A stretch of 15,566 bases of DNA, from contig DUTO01000097.1 of the NCBI GenBank assembly GCA_012842035.1, forward strand, positions 1 to 15,566, in the 5' to 3' direction. The DNA is from Clostridia bacterium. Its GTDB lineage: Bacteria; Bacillota; Peptococcia; DRI-13; DTU073. Position 1 is the first letter of the stretch. Each line of letters starts with the position of its first letter. Below the pieces are notes generated by a model. The model was not told where the DNA came from, ran no database searches, and saw only the letters and a list, made by a program, of their open reading frames with translations. Of the stretch, positions 1 through 6,580 are shown one piece after another. The translations under genes were made by a program, and so were the position numbers.

Positions 1-882
1 CGACGTCAGGAAATTGAGGCTTATTGTCGCACAAATTATTTAGAACCACGTCGGGATCCTAGTAATGAACAAAATATTTATTTGCGTAATCAAATTCGCA
101 ATGAAGTAATTCCCTGGTTAGCCGAAAAGATTAATCCTAATTTAGTGGAGACTTTAAATAGAACGGCTTCTATTCTTCAGGTGGAGGAGGATTTTTTACA
201 ACAAGAAACGATAAAACGAGCTGAAAAATTTATCCGGATTAAAGGTGAAAAAGTTAGTCTCTCTTTAACAGGATGGGACGTGCTTCATTTAGGAATACAG
301 AGACGATTAATTCGTTGGGCTTATCGGAAGTTGGGGGAAAAGCAAGGGTTAGCCTTTGATCATGTAGAAAAAGTGGGCGACTTGATGCAAAAAGGACAGG
401 TAGGTAAGGTTTTACAACTTCCGGGTAAAATTAATGCTGAGAAAAGTTATGGAGAAATTTTATTTTATGAACGAAATAATATTTCTGCTCCGCTAAGAAT
501 TGCTCCACGTTGCTTAAAGATTCCCGGTGAAACTTTGATTCCGGAAACTGGTCAAAGAATCATGGCTGAAGTAAGAGAAGGGGCCCCCGGTCAAAGTGAA
601 AAAGGTAAAGTTTATTTGCCTTGGGAAGAGCTAGTATCAGAAGTTTATGTGCGCTCCCGCCAAGCCGGAGACCGGTTTTCACCTCCCGGTTTAGCTGGAA
701 CGAAGAAAGTAAAAGATTTTTTTCGCGAACAGAAAATTCCACATGGGAAAAGAGAGCAGATCATTTTAGTAGTGGTCGGGGCGGAGATTGTGTGGATTCC
801 GGGTTTGGCTGTGACTAAAAAGTGTTTTTTGCGGAGTAAAAAGGAAAAATATTTGGTATTAACCCTAAAAAATTCTTCGTAA
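1..882 (+). CDS. tilS: tRNA(Ile)-lysidine synthetase, C-terminal part (5' end outside window)
   Basis: TilS uses ATP to join lysine to C34 of the CAU anticodon of tRNA-Ile2, so that it reads AUA and is charged with isoleucine. The reading frame is open from base 1, giving 293 residues. TilS is usually about 450-480 residues, so the N-terminal PP-loop ATPase with its SGGxDS motif lies upstream. The first visible residues (RRQEIEAYCR, then PRRDPSN and LRNQIRNEVIPWL) are the typical end of the catalytic domain. The C-terminal substrate-binding domain is clear near the end: VRSRQAGDRFSPPG, then KKVKDFFREQKIP and IVWIPGLAV. The TTG at base 82 is internal, not a start. The gene ends 117 bases before ftsH. 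The identification is firm. Only the start is missing. Confidence 0.95.
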   Translation, partial: RRQEIEAYCRTNYLEPRRDPSNEQNIYLRNQIRNEVIPWLAEKINPNLVETLNRTASILQVEEDFLQQETIKRAEKFIRIKGEKVSLSLTGWDVLHLGIQRRLIRWAYRKLGEKQGLAFDHVEKVGDLMQKGQVGKVLQLPGKINAEKSYGEILFYERNNISAPLRIAPRCLKIPGETLIPETGQRIMAEVREGAPGQSEKGKVYLPWEELVSEVYVRSRQAGDRFSPPGLAGTKKVKDFFREQKIPHGKREQIILVVVGAEIVWIPGLAVTKKCFLRSKKEKYLVLTLKNSS

Positions 883-889
883 GAATTAT

Positions 890-918
890 TTGAAAAAAAC
901 CATGTTATATGGTAAAGT
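890..918 (+). promoter_or_regulatory. Probable sigma-A promoter of ftsH
   Basis: TTGAAA (890-895) is followed after 17 bases by TAAAGT (913-918), just after the tilS stop and about 80 bases before the ftsH start. The spacer holds an inverted repeat, CCAT-gttat-ATGG (900-912), which could be an operator or chance. The match to consensus is moderate. Confidence 0.45.
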
Positions 919-999
919 AAACAGGTTACTAGAATATTAATTGTAGCTTATCGTTTGCTTGGCTATGCTTATAAAGAAAAGAACGGAAGGAGGAACCTC

Positions 1000-2967
1000 G
1001 TGAATCGGATTTTTAAGAATATAGCAATTTATTTATTGATTGTTTTGGCAGCTTACTTTATTTTTAGTCAGTTTAGTGTTGCTCCCCAAAAAGAAGACCC
1101 TTTTAACAATAATTACACAGCATTTTATAAAGCTTTAGAAAAGGGGGAAGTTAAGAATATAACGATTATTCAAGGGGATGATGTACGCTTAATTAAAGGT
1201 ACTTTGAATGATACACAGCAGTTTGAAGTGGTGGGTCCCCCTAATGATGAAAAGTTGATTGAATTAATTAAATCTAAGGATATTATTTTTTCCCAAGAAC
1301 AAGCACCAAAAACATCTCTTTGGACGACCCTGCTTACTTCATTTTTGCCGTTTCTTTTATTAATCGGGTTTATGTTTTTTATGATTCAACAAACACAAGG
1401 TGGCGGAAGTCGGGTAATGCAGTTTGGTAAAAGTAGAGCTCGCTTGCATACCGATGATAAAAAGAGAATTACTTTTGCCGATGTAGCGGGAGTAGATGAA
1501 GTCAAAGAAGAGTTAGAAGAAGTTGTTGATTTTCTTAAGAGTTCCAAAAAATATACGAAACTGGGGGCTAAAATTCCGAAAGGGGTTTTGCTTTTTGGAC
1601 CACCTGGTACGGGAAAAACGTTATTAGCCAGAGCTATTGCCGGAGAAGCCGGTGTGCCCTTTTTTAGTATTAGTGGTTCTGACTTTGTGGAAATGTTTGT
1701 AGGGGTAGGGGCTTCGAGGGTTAGAGATTTATTTGAGCAAGCCAAGAAAAACTCTCCATGTATTGTTTTTATTGATGAGATTGATGCGGTGGGACGTCAA
1801 CGTGGCGCAGGGCTGGGCGGGGGACATGATGAAAGAGAGCAGACGTTAAACCAGCTTTTAGTGGAAATGGATGGTTTTAGTGTCAATGAAGGAATCATTA
1901 TTGTCGCCGCTACTAACAGACCAGATATTTTAGACCCTGCTCTTTTGCGACCGGGTCGTTTTGACCGTCAGATTGTTGTGGGTATCCCTGATGTTAAGGG
2001 ACGCCAGGAAATTCTTGAAGTTCATGCTAAGGGTAAGCCTTTAGCTTCGGACGTTGATTTAGATATTTTAGCACGTCGTACTCCCGGTTTTACGGGGGCA
2101 GATTTAGCTAATCTGTTTAATGAAGCTGCACTTTTAGCGGCACGACGAAATTATAGTAAGGTTTCCATGTCTGAATTAGAGGATTCCATAGAAAGAGTTA
2201 TTGCCGGGCCAGAAAAGAAGTCACGGGTGATTAGTGACTTTGAGAAAAAACTGGTGTCTTATCATGAAGCAGGACATGGTTTGGTGGCGGTTCTGTTGCC
2301 TCATACTGACCCTCTGCATAAGATTTCTATTATTCCGCGAGGTAGGGCCGGTGGCTATACACTTCTTTTACCTAAAGAAGACCGTCATTATATGACGCGG
2401 TCTCACCTTTTAAATCAGGTGACGATGCTTTTAGGGGGTAGGATGGCCGAGAAGTTGGTGCTTAATGAAGTTAGTACTGGGGCACAAAATGACTTAGAAA
2501 GAGCGACCGGAATAGTGCGAAAAATGATTACTGAGTTTGGTATGTCTGAGGAATTAGGACCACTTACTTTTGGTCGGAAACAGGAACAGGTTTTTTTAGG
2601 TAGAGATATTGCGCGTGATCGTGATTATTCTGAAGAGGTTGCTTATGCCATTGATAAGGAAGCACGTCGGATTGTCGATGAGTGTTATAAAGAAGCGGAG
2701 CGGTTATTAAAGGAAAATATTGAGGCTTTACATCTTATTGCTCAGACCTTAATGGAACAAGAAACCATTGATGCCGATGAGTTCGCTGCATTATTGCAAC
2801 AAGCCGGTCTAGGGGAATTTGTTAAGGATAATTTTGTAGAAAGCAGGGTAGAAGACAAAGCAAAAGAAGACCAGGAAGCTAATGAAAACAAGGCGAGCAA
2901 TGAAAGTAATGAGGCTAATGTGGGAAATGAGGAACACGCAGCTGAGGAAACAGATGAAGTGCAATAG
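1000..2967 (+). CDS. ftsH: ATP-dependent zinc metalloprotease FtsH
   Basis: FtsH is a hexameric membrane-anchored AAA+ protease that extracts and degrades membrane and regulatory proteins. The chosen start is GTG at 1000, with AAGGAGG at 987-993 six bases before it. The longer frame from 955 has no ribosome binding site. The 655-residue product has a first membrane segment at about residues 7-26, a small extracytoplasmic domain, and a second segment at about 107-130. The AAA module carries Walker A GPPGTGKT (200-207), Walker B FIDEID (257-262), and the second region of homology with NRPDILDPALLRPGRFDR. The zinc protease site is HEAGH (422-426), with the third ligand Asp498 in the TGAQNDLERAT segment. 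The last roughly 45 residues are a Glu/Asn/Ala-rich acidic tail, which is common but variable in this family. Length and motifs are complete. In many Firmicutes hpt lies between tilS and ftsH, but here it is absent. Confidence 0.98.
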   Translation: MNRIFKNIAIYLLIVLAAYFIFSQFSVAPQKEDPFNNNYTAFYKALEKGEVKNITIIQGDDVRLIKGTLNDTQQFEVVGPPNDEKLIELIKSKDIIFSQEQAPKTSLWTTLLTSFLPFLLLIGFMFFMIQQTQGGGSRVMQFGKSRARLHTDDKKRITFADVAGVDEVKEELEEVVDFLKSSKKYTKLGAKIPKGVLLFGPPGTGKTLLARAIAGEAGVPFFSISGSDFVEMFVGVGASRVRDLFEQAKKNSPCIVFIDEIDAVGRQRGAGLGGGHDEREQTLNQLLVEMDGFSVNEGIIIVAATNRPDILDPALLRPGRFDRQIVVGIPDVKGRQEILEVHAKGKPLASDVDLDILARRTPGFTGADLANLFNEAALLAARRNYSKVSMSELEDSIERVIAGPEKKSRVISDFEKKLVSYHEAGHGLVAVLLPHTDPLHKISIIPRGRAGGYTLLLPKEDRHYMTRSHLLNQVTMLLGGRMAEKLVLNEVSTGAQNDLERATGIVRKMITEFGMSEELGPLTFGRKQEQVFLGRDIARDRDYSEEVAYAIDKEARRIVDECYKEAERLLKENIEALHLIAQTLMEQETIDADEFAALLQQAGLGEFVKDNFVESRVEDKAKEDQEANENKASNESNEANVGNEEHAAEETDEVQ

Positions 2968-2993
2968 TTTATGTTATAGTAGCCGGTGAAGGG

Positions 2994-4196
2994 GTGGTGG
3001 AGAAATTGCGCGGTCCTTATTTTCTTGATTTAGATACGACGGAGGAAATGAAAAGACTTTTTGCTGAGATTGGTTGTGATACGGCAGGGGAAAAAATAAT
3101 GTTGCCCAAAAGTAAAATAGTTCCTCTGTTTTTAAAGGAAGTTAAAAGTCCGGCGGCCAATATTCTTAAACAACAAATGCTTTCTTTAGGTGGTGAAGCT
3201 GTTGTAGGCCGAGGTGTTGTTAATTGCAGTCAAGAGTATAGTGATGTGCTTCTTTTGGGAACAAGGCAAGAATATGAAGGCTTGATAGAAAGGATTTGTG
3301 GGCAACCTTGGGGTCTAAAAATTTTAGGAGAAAGAATAAAGACCCTTTGGTCTAACTTAGCGAAGTCCAGGAAGATTGCTTGGGAGTGGCCGAAGCAAAG
3401 ACTTACACTTGGTGAAAAAACGCTAATTATGGGGATTTTAAATGTTACCCCTGATTCTTTTTCTGATGGTGGGAAGTTTAGAGAACTTTCACAGGCAGTA
3501 GAACATGCTTGGGAAATGGTAGAGGCGGGGGCCGATATTATTGATGTCGGTGGGGAATCAACGCGCCCCGGCTGTTTACCTGTTACGGCTGAGGAAGAGC
3601 TCCAGCGGGTTAGACCTGTTTTAGAAAGGCTTTTAGCCGAGATTCCGGTGCCCATATCTATCGATACTTATAAAGCCACGGTGGCGGAGGAAGCTTTGGC
3701 TTTGGGTGTACAGATTATCAATGATGTGGGTGGGGGTTTAAAAGACCCGCGGATGCCTGAAGTAGTCGCCCGTTTTCAGGCTCCGGTGATTGTGATGCAT
3801 AATCCGGCAAGAGGAGAATATCAGGACTTGCTACCGGACCTGGTGGATAGTCTGGCAAAACAAGTTAAAGTTTACGAGGAGGCCGGTTTGCCAGCGGAGA
3901 AGATAGTTATTGACCCAGGGGTAGGTTTTGGTAAGAATTATCAGGAAAATTTAGCAGTAATGAAGAATTTAGCATCTTTTCGCGCCCTTGGCCAACCTGT
4001 TCTTTTAGGTGTTTCTCGTAAATCTTTCATCGGTAAAACTTTAGACCTTCCTGTTACGGAACGTTTAGAAGGCTCGCTAGCGGCAGCGGCTTGGGGAGTT
4101 ATAAAAGAGATGGATATTCTTAGAGTCCATGATGTACGAGAGACAGTAAGGTTAGTTAAAGTTTTGGAGGCTATTAAGACAGGAGGCAGTGAGTGA
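2994..4196 (+). CDS. folP: Dihydropteroate synthase with N-terminal extension
   Basis: FolP condenses 6-hydroxymethyl-dihydropterin pyrophosphate with p-aminobenzoate to dihydropteroate in folate synthesis, and is the sulfonamide target. The TIM-barrel domain begins near residue 140 and shows all signatures: MGILNVTPDSFSDGG (from Met146), DVGGESTRPG, SIDTYKA, INDVGGG, VMHNP, GVSRKSFIG and the final LRVHDV. The product is 400 residues, against about 270-290 for stand-alone enzymes. The extra roughly 140 N-terminal residues (LDLDTTEEMKRLFAEIG and onward) are a separate region. I recall similar extensions in Clostridia homologues, but their role is unknown to me. The start is uncertain: GTG 2994, GTG 2997 and TTG 3006 are all possible, with a GGTGA/GGGGTGG purine run before them. 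The gene begins 26 bases after ftsH and overlaps folB. Confidence 0.95.
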   Translation: MVEKLRGPYFLDLDTTEEMKRLFAEIGCDTAGEKIMLPKSKIVPLFLKEVKSPAANILKQQMLSLGGEAVVGRGVVNCSQEYSDVLLLGTRQEYEGLIERICGQPWGLKILGERIKTLWSNLAKSRKIAWEWPKQRLTLGEKTLIMGILNVTPDSFSDGGKFRELSQAVEHAWEMVEAGADIIDVGGESTRPGCLPVTAEEELQRVRPVLERLLAEIPVPISIDTYKATVAEEALALGVQIINDVGGGLKDPRMPEVVARFQAPVIVMHNPARGEYQDLLPDLVDSLAKQVKVYEEAGLPAEKIVIDPGVGFGKNYQENLAVMKNLASFRALGQPVLLGVSRKSFIGKTLDLPVTERLEGSLAAAAWGVIKEMDILRVHDVRETVRLVKVLEAIKTGGSE

Positions 4197-4570
4197 TGTC
4201 GGAACCGGATAAAATTGAGTTAAAAGGAATGAGATTTTACGGTTATCATGGTGTGGAAAAAGAGGAAAAAACTTTAGGGCAATGGTTCGAGATAGATGTT
4301 ATGATATGGGGAGATTTTTCTGAAGCGCTGTTTACCGATAAGGTAGAAAGCGCTGTTGATTATAGTCAGGTTTATGACATGACGCGAGAAATTGTGGAAG
4401 GGGAGTCGGTTAATCTTTTAGAGCATCTGGCCTTTAGAATCATGAACTCTATTTTACCTTTACCTTTAGTGGAAAAAATATTAGTGAGAGTAAAAAAACC
4501 ACAGGCTCCTGTTAAAGGTCCTTTAGCTTATGCAGGTGTGGAAATAGTCAGGTGTAAGCATGAAGGGTGA
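4196..4570 (+). CDS. folB: Dihydroneopterin aldolase
   Basis: FolB cleaves 7,8-dihydroneopterin to 6-hydroxymethyl-7,8-dihydropterin and glycolaldehyde, one step before FolK. The 124-residue length is normal for the family. Seen motifs are MRFYGYHGVEKEE near the N terminus, holding the conserved Tyr, His and the Glu corresponding to Glu22 of the S. aureus enzyme. VDYSQVYD, VNLLEHLA with the substrate-anchoring Glu, and VRVKKPQAPV with the catalytic Lys follow. The ATG at 4196 shares one base with the folP stop (TGATG) and has AGGAGG at 4181-4186. GTG 4193, three bases earlier, is an alternative. The overlap implies translational coupling with folP, and the 3' end overlaps folK by 11 bases. 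Confidence 0.97.
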   Translation: MSEPDKIELKGMRFYGYHGVEKEEKTLGQWFEIDVMIWGDFSEALFTDKVESAVDYSQVYDMTREIVEGESVNLLEHLAFRIMNSILPLPLVEKILVRVKKPQAPVKGPLAYAGVEIVRCKHEG

Positions 4571-5072
4571 ACAGATTTTTCTGTCTTTAGGTAGTAATGT
4601 AGGGGATTCATTAGAGAATTTACTGCAAGCCTTGCTGTTGCTTCAGGAAAAAGGGATTGTCCTTCGTGAGGTGTCTAGTATTTATCAAACGGCAGCTGTT
4701 GGTTATACTGAACAAGCAGATTTTCTCAATATGGTTGTTGCTGGAGAAACTCTATATAGCCCTGAGGAGACGTTGGCTCTTTGTTTAGCGATTGAAAAAA
4801 AGTTAGGCAGGGTGCGCACAGAGCGTTGGGGGCCGCGTACACTTGACCTTGATTTGCTTTTTTGCGGGGAATATAAACTAAATACGCCGCAATTACAATT
4901 ACCTCATCCTCGTTTCCGGGAACGTGCCTTTGTCTTAGTTCCTTTGCAGGAAATAGCCCCTGAATTTTTAAAAAAGCTACAGGTAGAGGTTCCACCGCAA
5001 AAAGTTGAGTTGCTAATTACGGCTAGCCGTGTTAAAATGATGTTGCAAAAGCGTGGTTTGGTTATTAAATAG
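4560..5072 (+). CDS. folK: 6-hydroxymethyl-7,8-dihydropterin pyrophosphokinase
   Basis: FolK transfers pyrophosphate from ATP to 6-hydroxymethyl-dihydropterin, making the FolP substrate, so the operon encodes three consecutive steps. The 170-residue protein starts with FLSLGSNVGD and carries the HPPK signature RWGPRTLDLDLLF. In it Asp96 and Asp98 are the expected Mg-ATP ligands. LPHPRFRERAFVLVPL, the usual late conserved block, follows. The ATG at 4560 lies inside the end of folB and has only a weak AGGTG ribosome binding site, which suggests translation coupled to folB. The intrinsic terminator at 5222-5261 probably ends this operon. Confidence 0.97.
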   Translation: MKGEQIFLSLGSNVGDSLENLLQALLLLQEKGIVLREVSSIYQTAAVGYTEQADFLNMVVAGETLYSPEETLALCLAIEKKLGRVRTERWGPRTLDLDLLFCGEYKLNTPQLQLPHPRFRERAFVLVPLQEIAPEFLKKLQVEVPPQKVELLITASRVKMMLQKRGLVIK

Positions 5073-5311
5073 GGTTAAAGGACATCTTATAATGAGTCTT
5101 ATTAACCGAAAAATTAAACGAAACCATGAGTGAAGTTGCTTTAAAATTACAGAAATAATATCTTGTTGACCGCTTGGATCTAGTAGTGGACTGAGACGGA
5201 AAGAGAGAGGAAAGAATTGTGCCTTTCGGGTCTTTTACGTCCCGGAAGGTTTTTGTTTTTTAAGGGGGTGGTGTGCTAAATAAACATTGTTAACTTAATT
5301 GGGAAAAGTGG
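5073..5311 (+). other. Intergenic leader/trailer region between folK and the bioY promoter
   Basis: This 239-base stretch, part of a 321-base gene-free gap, begins with an imperfect hairpin, GGTTAA (5073-5078) with TTAACC (5102-5107) and a second short stem inside. A bare TATAAT (5088-5093) has no convincing -35. An A/G-rich run around 5194-5215 leads into the terminator at 5222-5261. A half-site TTGTTAAC at 5287-5294 resembles one arm of the BirA operator downstream. I recognise no coding region or known riboswitch here. Confidence 0.5.
5222..5261 (+). terminator. Intrinsic terminator after the folate operon
   Basis: CCTTTCGGG (5222-5230) pairs with CCCGGAAGG (5241-5249). This is nine pairs with one G-T wobble around a 10-base loop, followed by TTTTTGTTTTTT (5250-5261). 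It is a strong terminator, lying 150 bases after folK and 50 bases before the bioY -35 box. Confidence 0.9.
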
Positions 5312-5341
5312 TTGACAACCAAAGAGATGCTGTTTTATAAT
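5312..5341 (+). promoter_or_regulatory. Sigma-A promoter of bioY
   Basis: A perfect TTGACA (5312-5317) and a perfect TATAAT (5336-5341) are separated by 18 bases. The expected transcription start, around 5348, falls at the left arm of the BirA operator. Confidence 0.88.
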
Positions 5342-5348
5342 GAGAGCA

Positions 5349-5378
5349 TGTTAACCGTTAGATAGAGAAAGGTTAACA
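5349..5378 (+). promoter_or_regulatory. BirA (biotin repressor) operator in front of bioY
   Basis: Perfect inverted arms TGTTAACC (5349-5356) and GGTTAACA (5371-5378) are separated by 14 bases. This agrees in arm sequence and spacing with the known Firmicute BirA operator. It covers the expected transcription start of the bioY promoter and ends 15 bases before the bioY ATG. Biotin-loaded BirA would therefore be expected to block bioY transcription. birA itself is not in the window. Confidence 0.88.
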
Positions 5379-5393
5379 AGAGGAGGATTAACT

Positions 5394-5948
5394 ATGAAAA
5401 TTACAGCACAAGAAATGACTAGAACGGCTCTTTTTACTGCTCTCATTTGTATCGCTTCTTTTATTCTCAAGATTGGTGGAGAAATTGTAGTGCCTTTTAG
5501 TATCTTGCCTTTTATGGTTTTACTAACCGGAGGTATTTTAGGTTCACGTTTAGGGGCACTTAGTGTTACTCTTTATGTTTTGATTGGCTTGCTTGGGGTA
5601 CCGGTATTTGCGCAGTCTCCTTTTGGGGGCTTGGCTTATATTTTTCATCCTACTTTCGGTTTTTTACTTGGCTTTATTTTGGCCGCCTATTTAGTAGGCT
5701 TGGTTGTGGAAAAAATACCTTTTGTCGGTCTTGGGAAATTTTTAGTGGCGATGTTAGTAGGGATAGTGGCGATTTATATAATCGGCATTCCTTATCTTTA
5801 TGGAATAATTAAATTTTATCTTGGCAAGCCGATTACAATGTGGGGGGCTATAGAAATAGGACTTTTGCCTTTTATTGTTCTGGACTTGATTAAAGGTTTA
5901 TTGGCCGGAGTAATTGCCCATAGTGTAATTAAGCGCTTAAAGCGTTAG
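5394..5948 (+). CDS. bioY: Biotin transporter, ECF S component BioY
   Basis: BioY is the membrane substrate-binding (S) component of an energy-coupling-factor biotin importer. It works with a shared EcfA-EcfA'-EcfT module or possibly alone, and no such module is in this window. The 184-residue protein is almost wholly hydrophobic, with about six membrane segments. It has the family pattern FSILPFMVLLTGGILGSRLG, then GLLGVPVFAQSPFGGLAYI, FHPTFGFLLGF and a late FIVLDLIKGLLAGV. AGGAGG (5381-5386) precedes the ATG by seven bases. The perfect BirA box at its promoter independently supports the biotin assignment. It is followed by its own terminator. Confidence 0.96.
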   Translation: MKITAQEMTRTALFTALICIASFILKIGGEIVVPFSILPFMVLLTGGILGSRLGALSVTLYVLIGLLGVPVFAQSPFGGLAYIFHPTFGFLLGFILAAYLVGLVVEKIPFVGLGKFLVAMLVGIVAIYIIGIPYLYGIIKFYLGKPITMWGAIEIGLLPFIVLDLIKGLLAGVIAHSVIKRLKR

Positions 5949-5990
5949 GCTAAGCAGGAGAAAATTTAAGAATATCCTTAAAGCGTTAGG
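5936..5990 (+). repeat. 14-base direct repeat linking bioY end and its terminator
   Basis: CTTAAAGCGTTAGG occurs at 5936-5949, spanning the bioY stop codon, and exactly again at 5977-5990. There it forms the upstream arm of the terminator hairpin. Confidence 0.85.
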
Positions 5991-6010
5991 AATGTATCCT
6001 AACGTTTTTT
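5984..6010 (+). terminator. Intrinsic terminator after bioY
   Basis: CGTTAGGA (5984-5991) pairs perfectly with TCCTAACG (5997-6004) around a five-base loop, followed by TTTTTT (6005-6010). It separates BirA-controlled bioY from the next gene. Since I see no clear promoter in the 33 bases that remain, some read-through may be needed for downstream expression. Confidence 0.88.
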
Positions 6011-6043
6011 AGTTTTAATATATTTTATAAGGAGGAAAGGTTA

Positions 6044-6559
6044 ATGAAATTAAGCACAAGAAGTCTTACGATTACGGGGTTATTGGGGGCGATTACCATT
6101 ATTTTAGGGGCGACGGGTCTGGGGCTAATTCCTGTGCCCACACCGGCAGGTAGGGCGACAATCCTGCATGTGCCTACAATTATAGCGGGAATTTTGGAGG
6201 GCCCGGTAGTAGGCACATTTGTCGGTCTAATTTTTGGACTCTATAGTTTTACTACTGCTCCTAGTGCTTTAGCGAAAGACCCGTTTGTTTCTATTTTGCC
6301 GCGGCTTTTGATTGGTGTTGTTGCTTATTATGTTTATAAGTTAGGGGGTAAGAATGTTTATTTAAGTTCTGTTTTAGCGGCAATTGCCGGAACACTGACT
6401 AATACGGTTGGTTTTTTAGGGATGGCCGTTCTTAGAGGTTATCTCAATTGGCATGCGGCTGGGGGGATTGCAGTGGTGCATGGGATTCCGGAAATAATTG
6501 TGGCGACAGTTTTTGTGGTGGTGCTGGTGAAGGCTTTGCAGAAAAGATATGCTCATTAA
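6044..6559 (+). CDS. ECF transporter S component, probably for pantothenate
   Basis: This 171-residue integral membrane protein has five to six hydrophobic segments and the hallmarks of ECF S components, with a short N-terminal basic stretch before the first helix (STRSLTITGLLGAITIIL). The segments IPVPTPAGRATILHVPTIIAG and GTFVGLIFGLYSF resemble the COG4684/PanT group as I remember it. It lies 21 bases before coaX, the kinase that phosphorylates pantothenate, which favours pantothenate (or a related CoA precursor) as the ligand. The assignment to an S component is solid, but the substrate is inferred from context. AAGGAGG (6029-6035) precedes the ATG by eight bases. Confidence 0.85.
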   Translation: MKLSTRSLTITGLLGAITIILGATGLGLIPVPTPAGRATILHVPTIIAGILEGPVVGTFVGLIFGLYSFTTAPSALAKDPFVSILPRLLIGVVAYYVYKLGGKNVYLSSVLAAIAGTLTNTVGFLGMAVLRGYLNWHAAGGIAVVHGIPEIIVATVFVVVLVKALQKRYAH

Positions 6560-6580
6560 GCTAAAAGGAAGTGAATTGTT

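Noticed and set aside
560..742. Minus-strand open frame inside tilS
   Set aside because: It lies opposite well-conserved TilS C-terminal sequence, has no ribosome binding site and no recognisable product. The same applies to the other minus-strand frames, such as 1386-1745, 3230-3655 and 8232-8771.
955..999. Longer N terminus for FtsH
   Set aside because: The added 15 residues have no ribosome binding site before them, while AAGGAGG precedes the GTG at 1000 at ideal spacing.
5073..5107. GGTTAA...TTAACC pair as a second BirA operator
   Set aside because: The arms are in the opposite order to the operator (which reads TTAACC then GGTTAA) and lie inside the folK trailer, away from a promoter. 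It is better read as a hairpin.
5186..5215. CTGAGA motif suggesting a TPP riboswitch
   Set aside because: The other conserved TPP blocks, including the CTGATCTGGATAATGCC-like part, are missing, and no thiamine gene is near.
5257..5276. AAGGGGGTGGTGTGC as a T-box-like element
   Set aside because: It lies after the terminator instead of before it, lacks the TACCGCG end, and no amino acid gene follows. The frame it could start ends at once.
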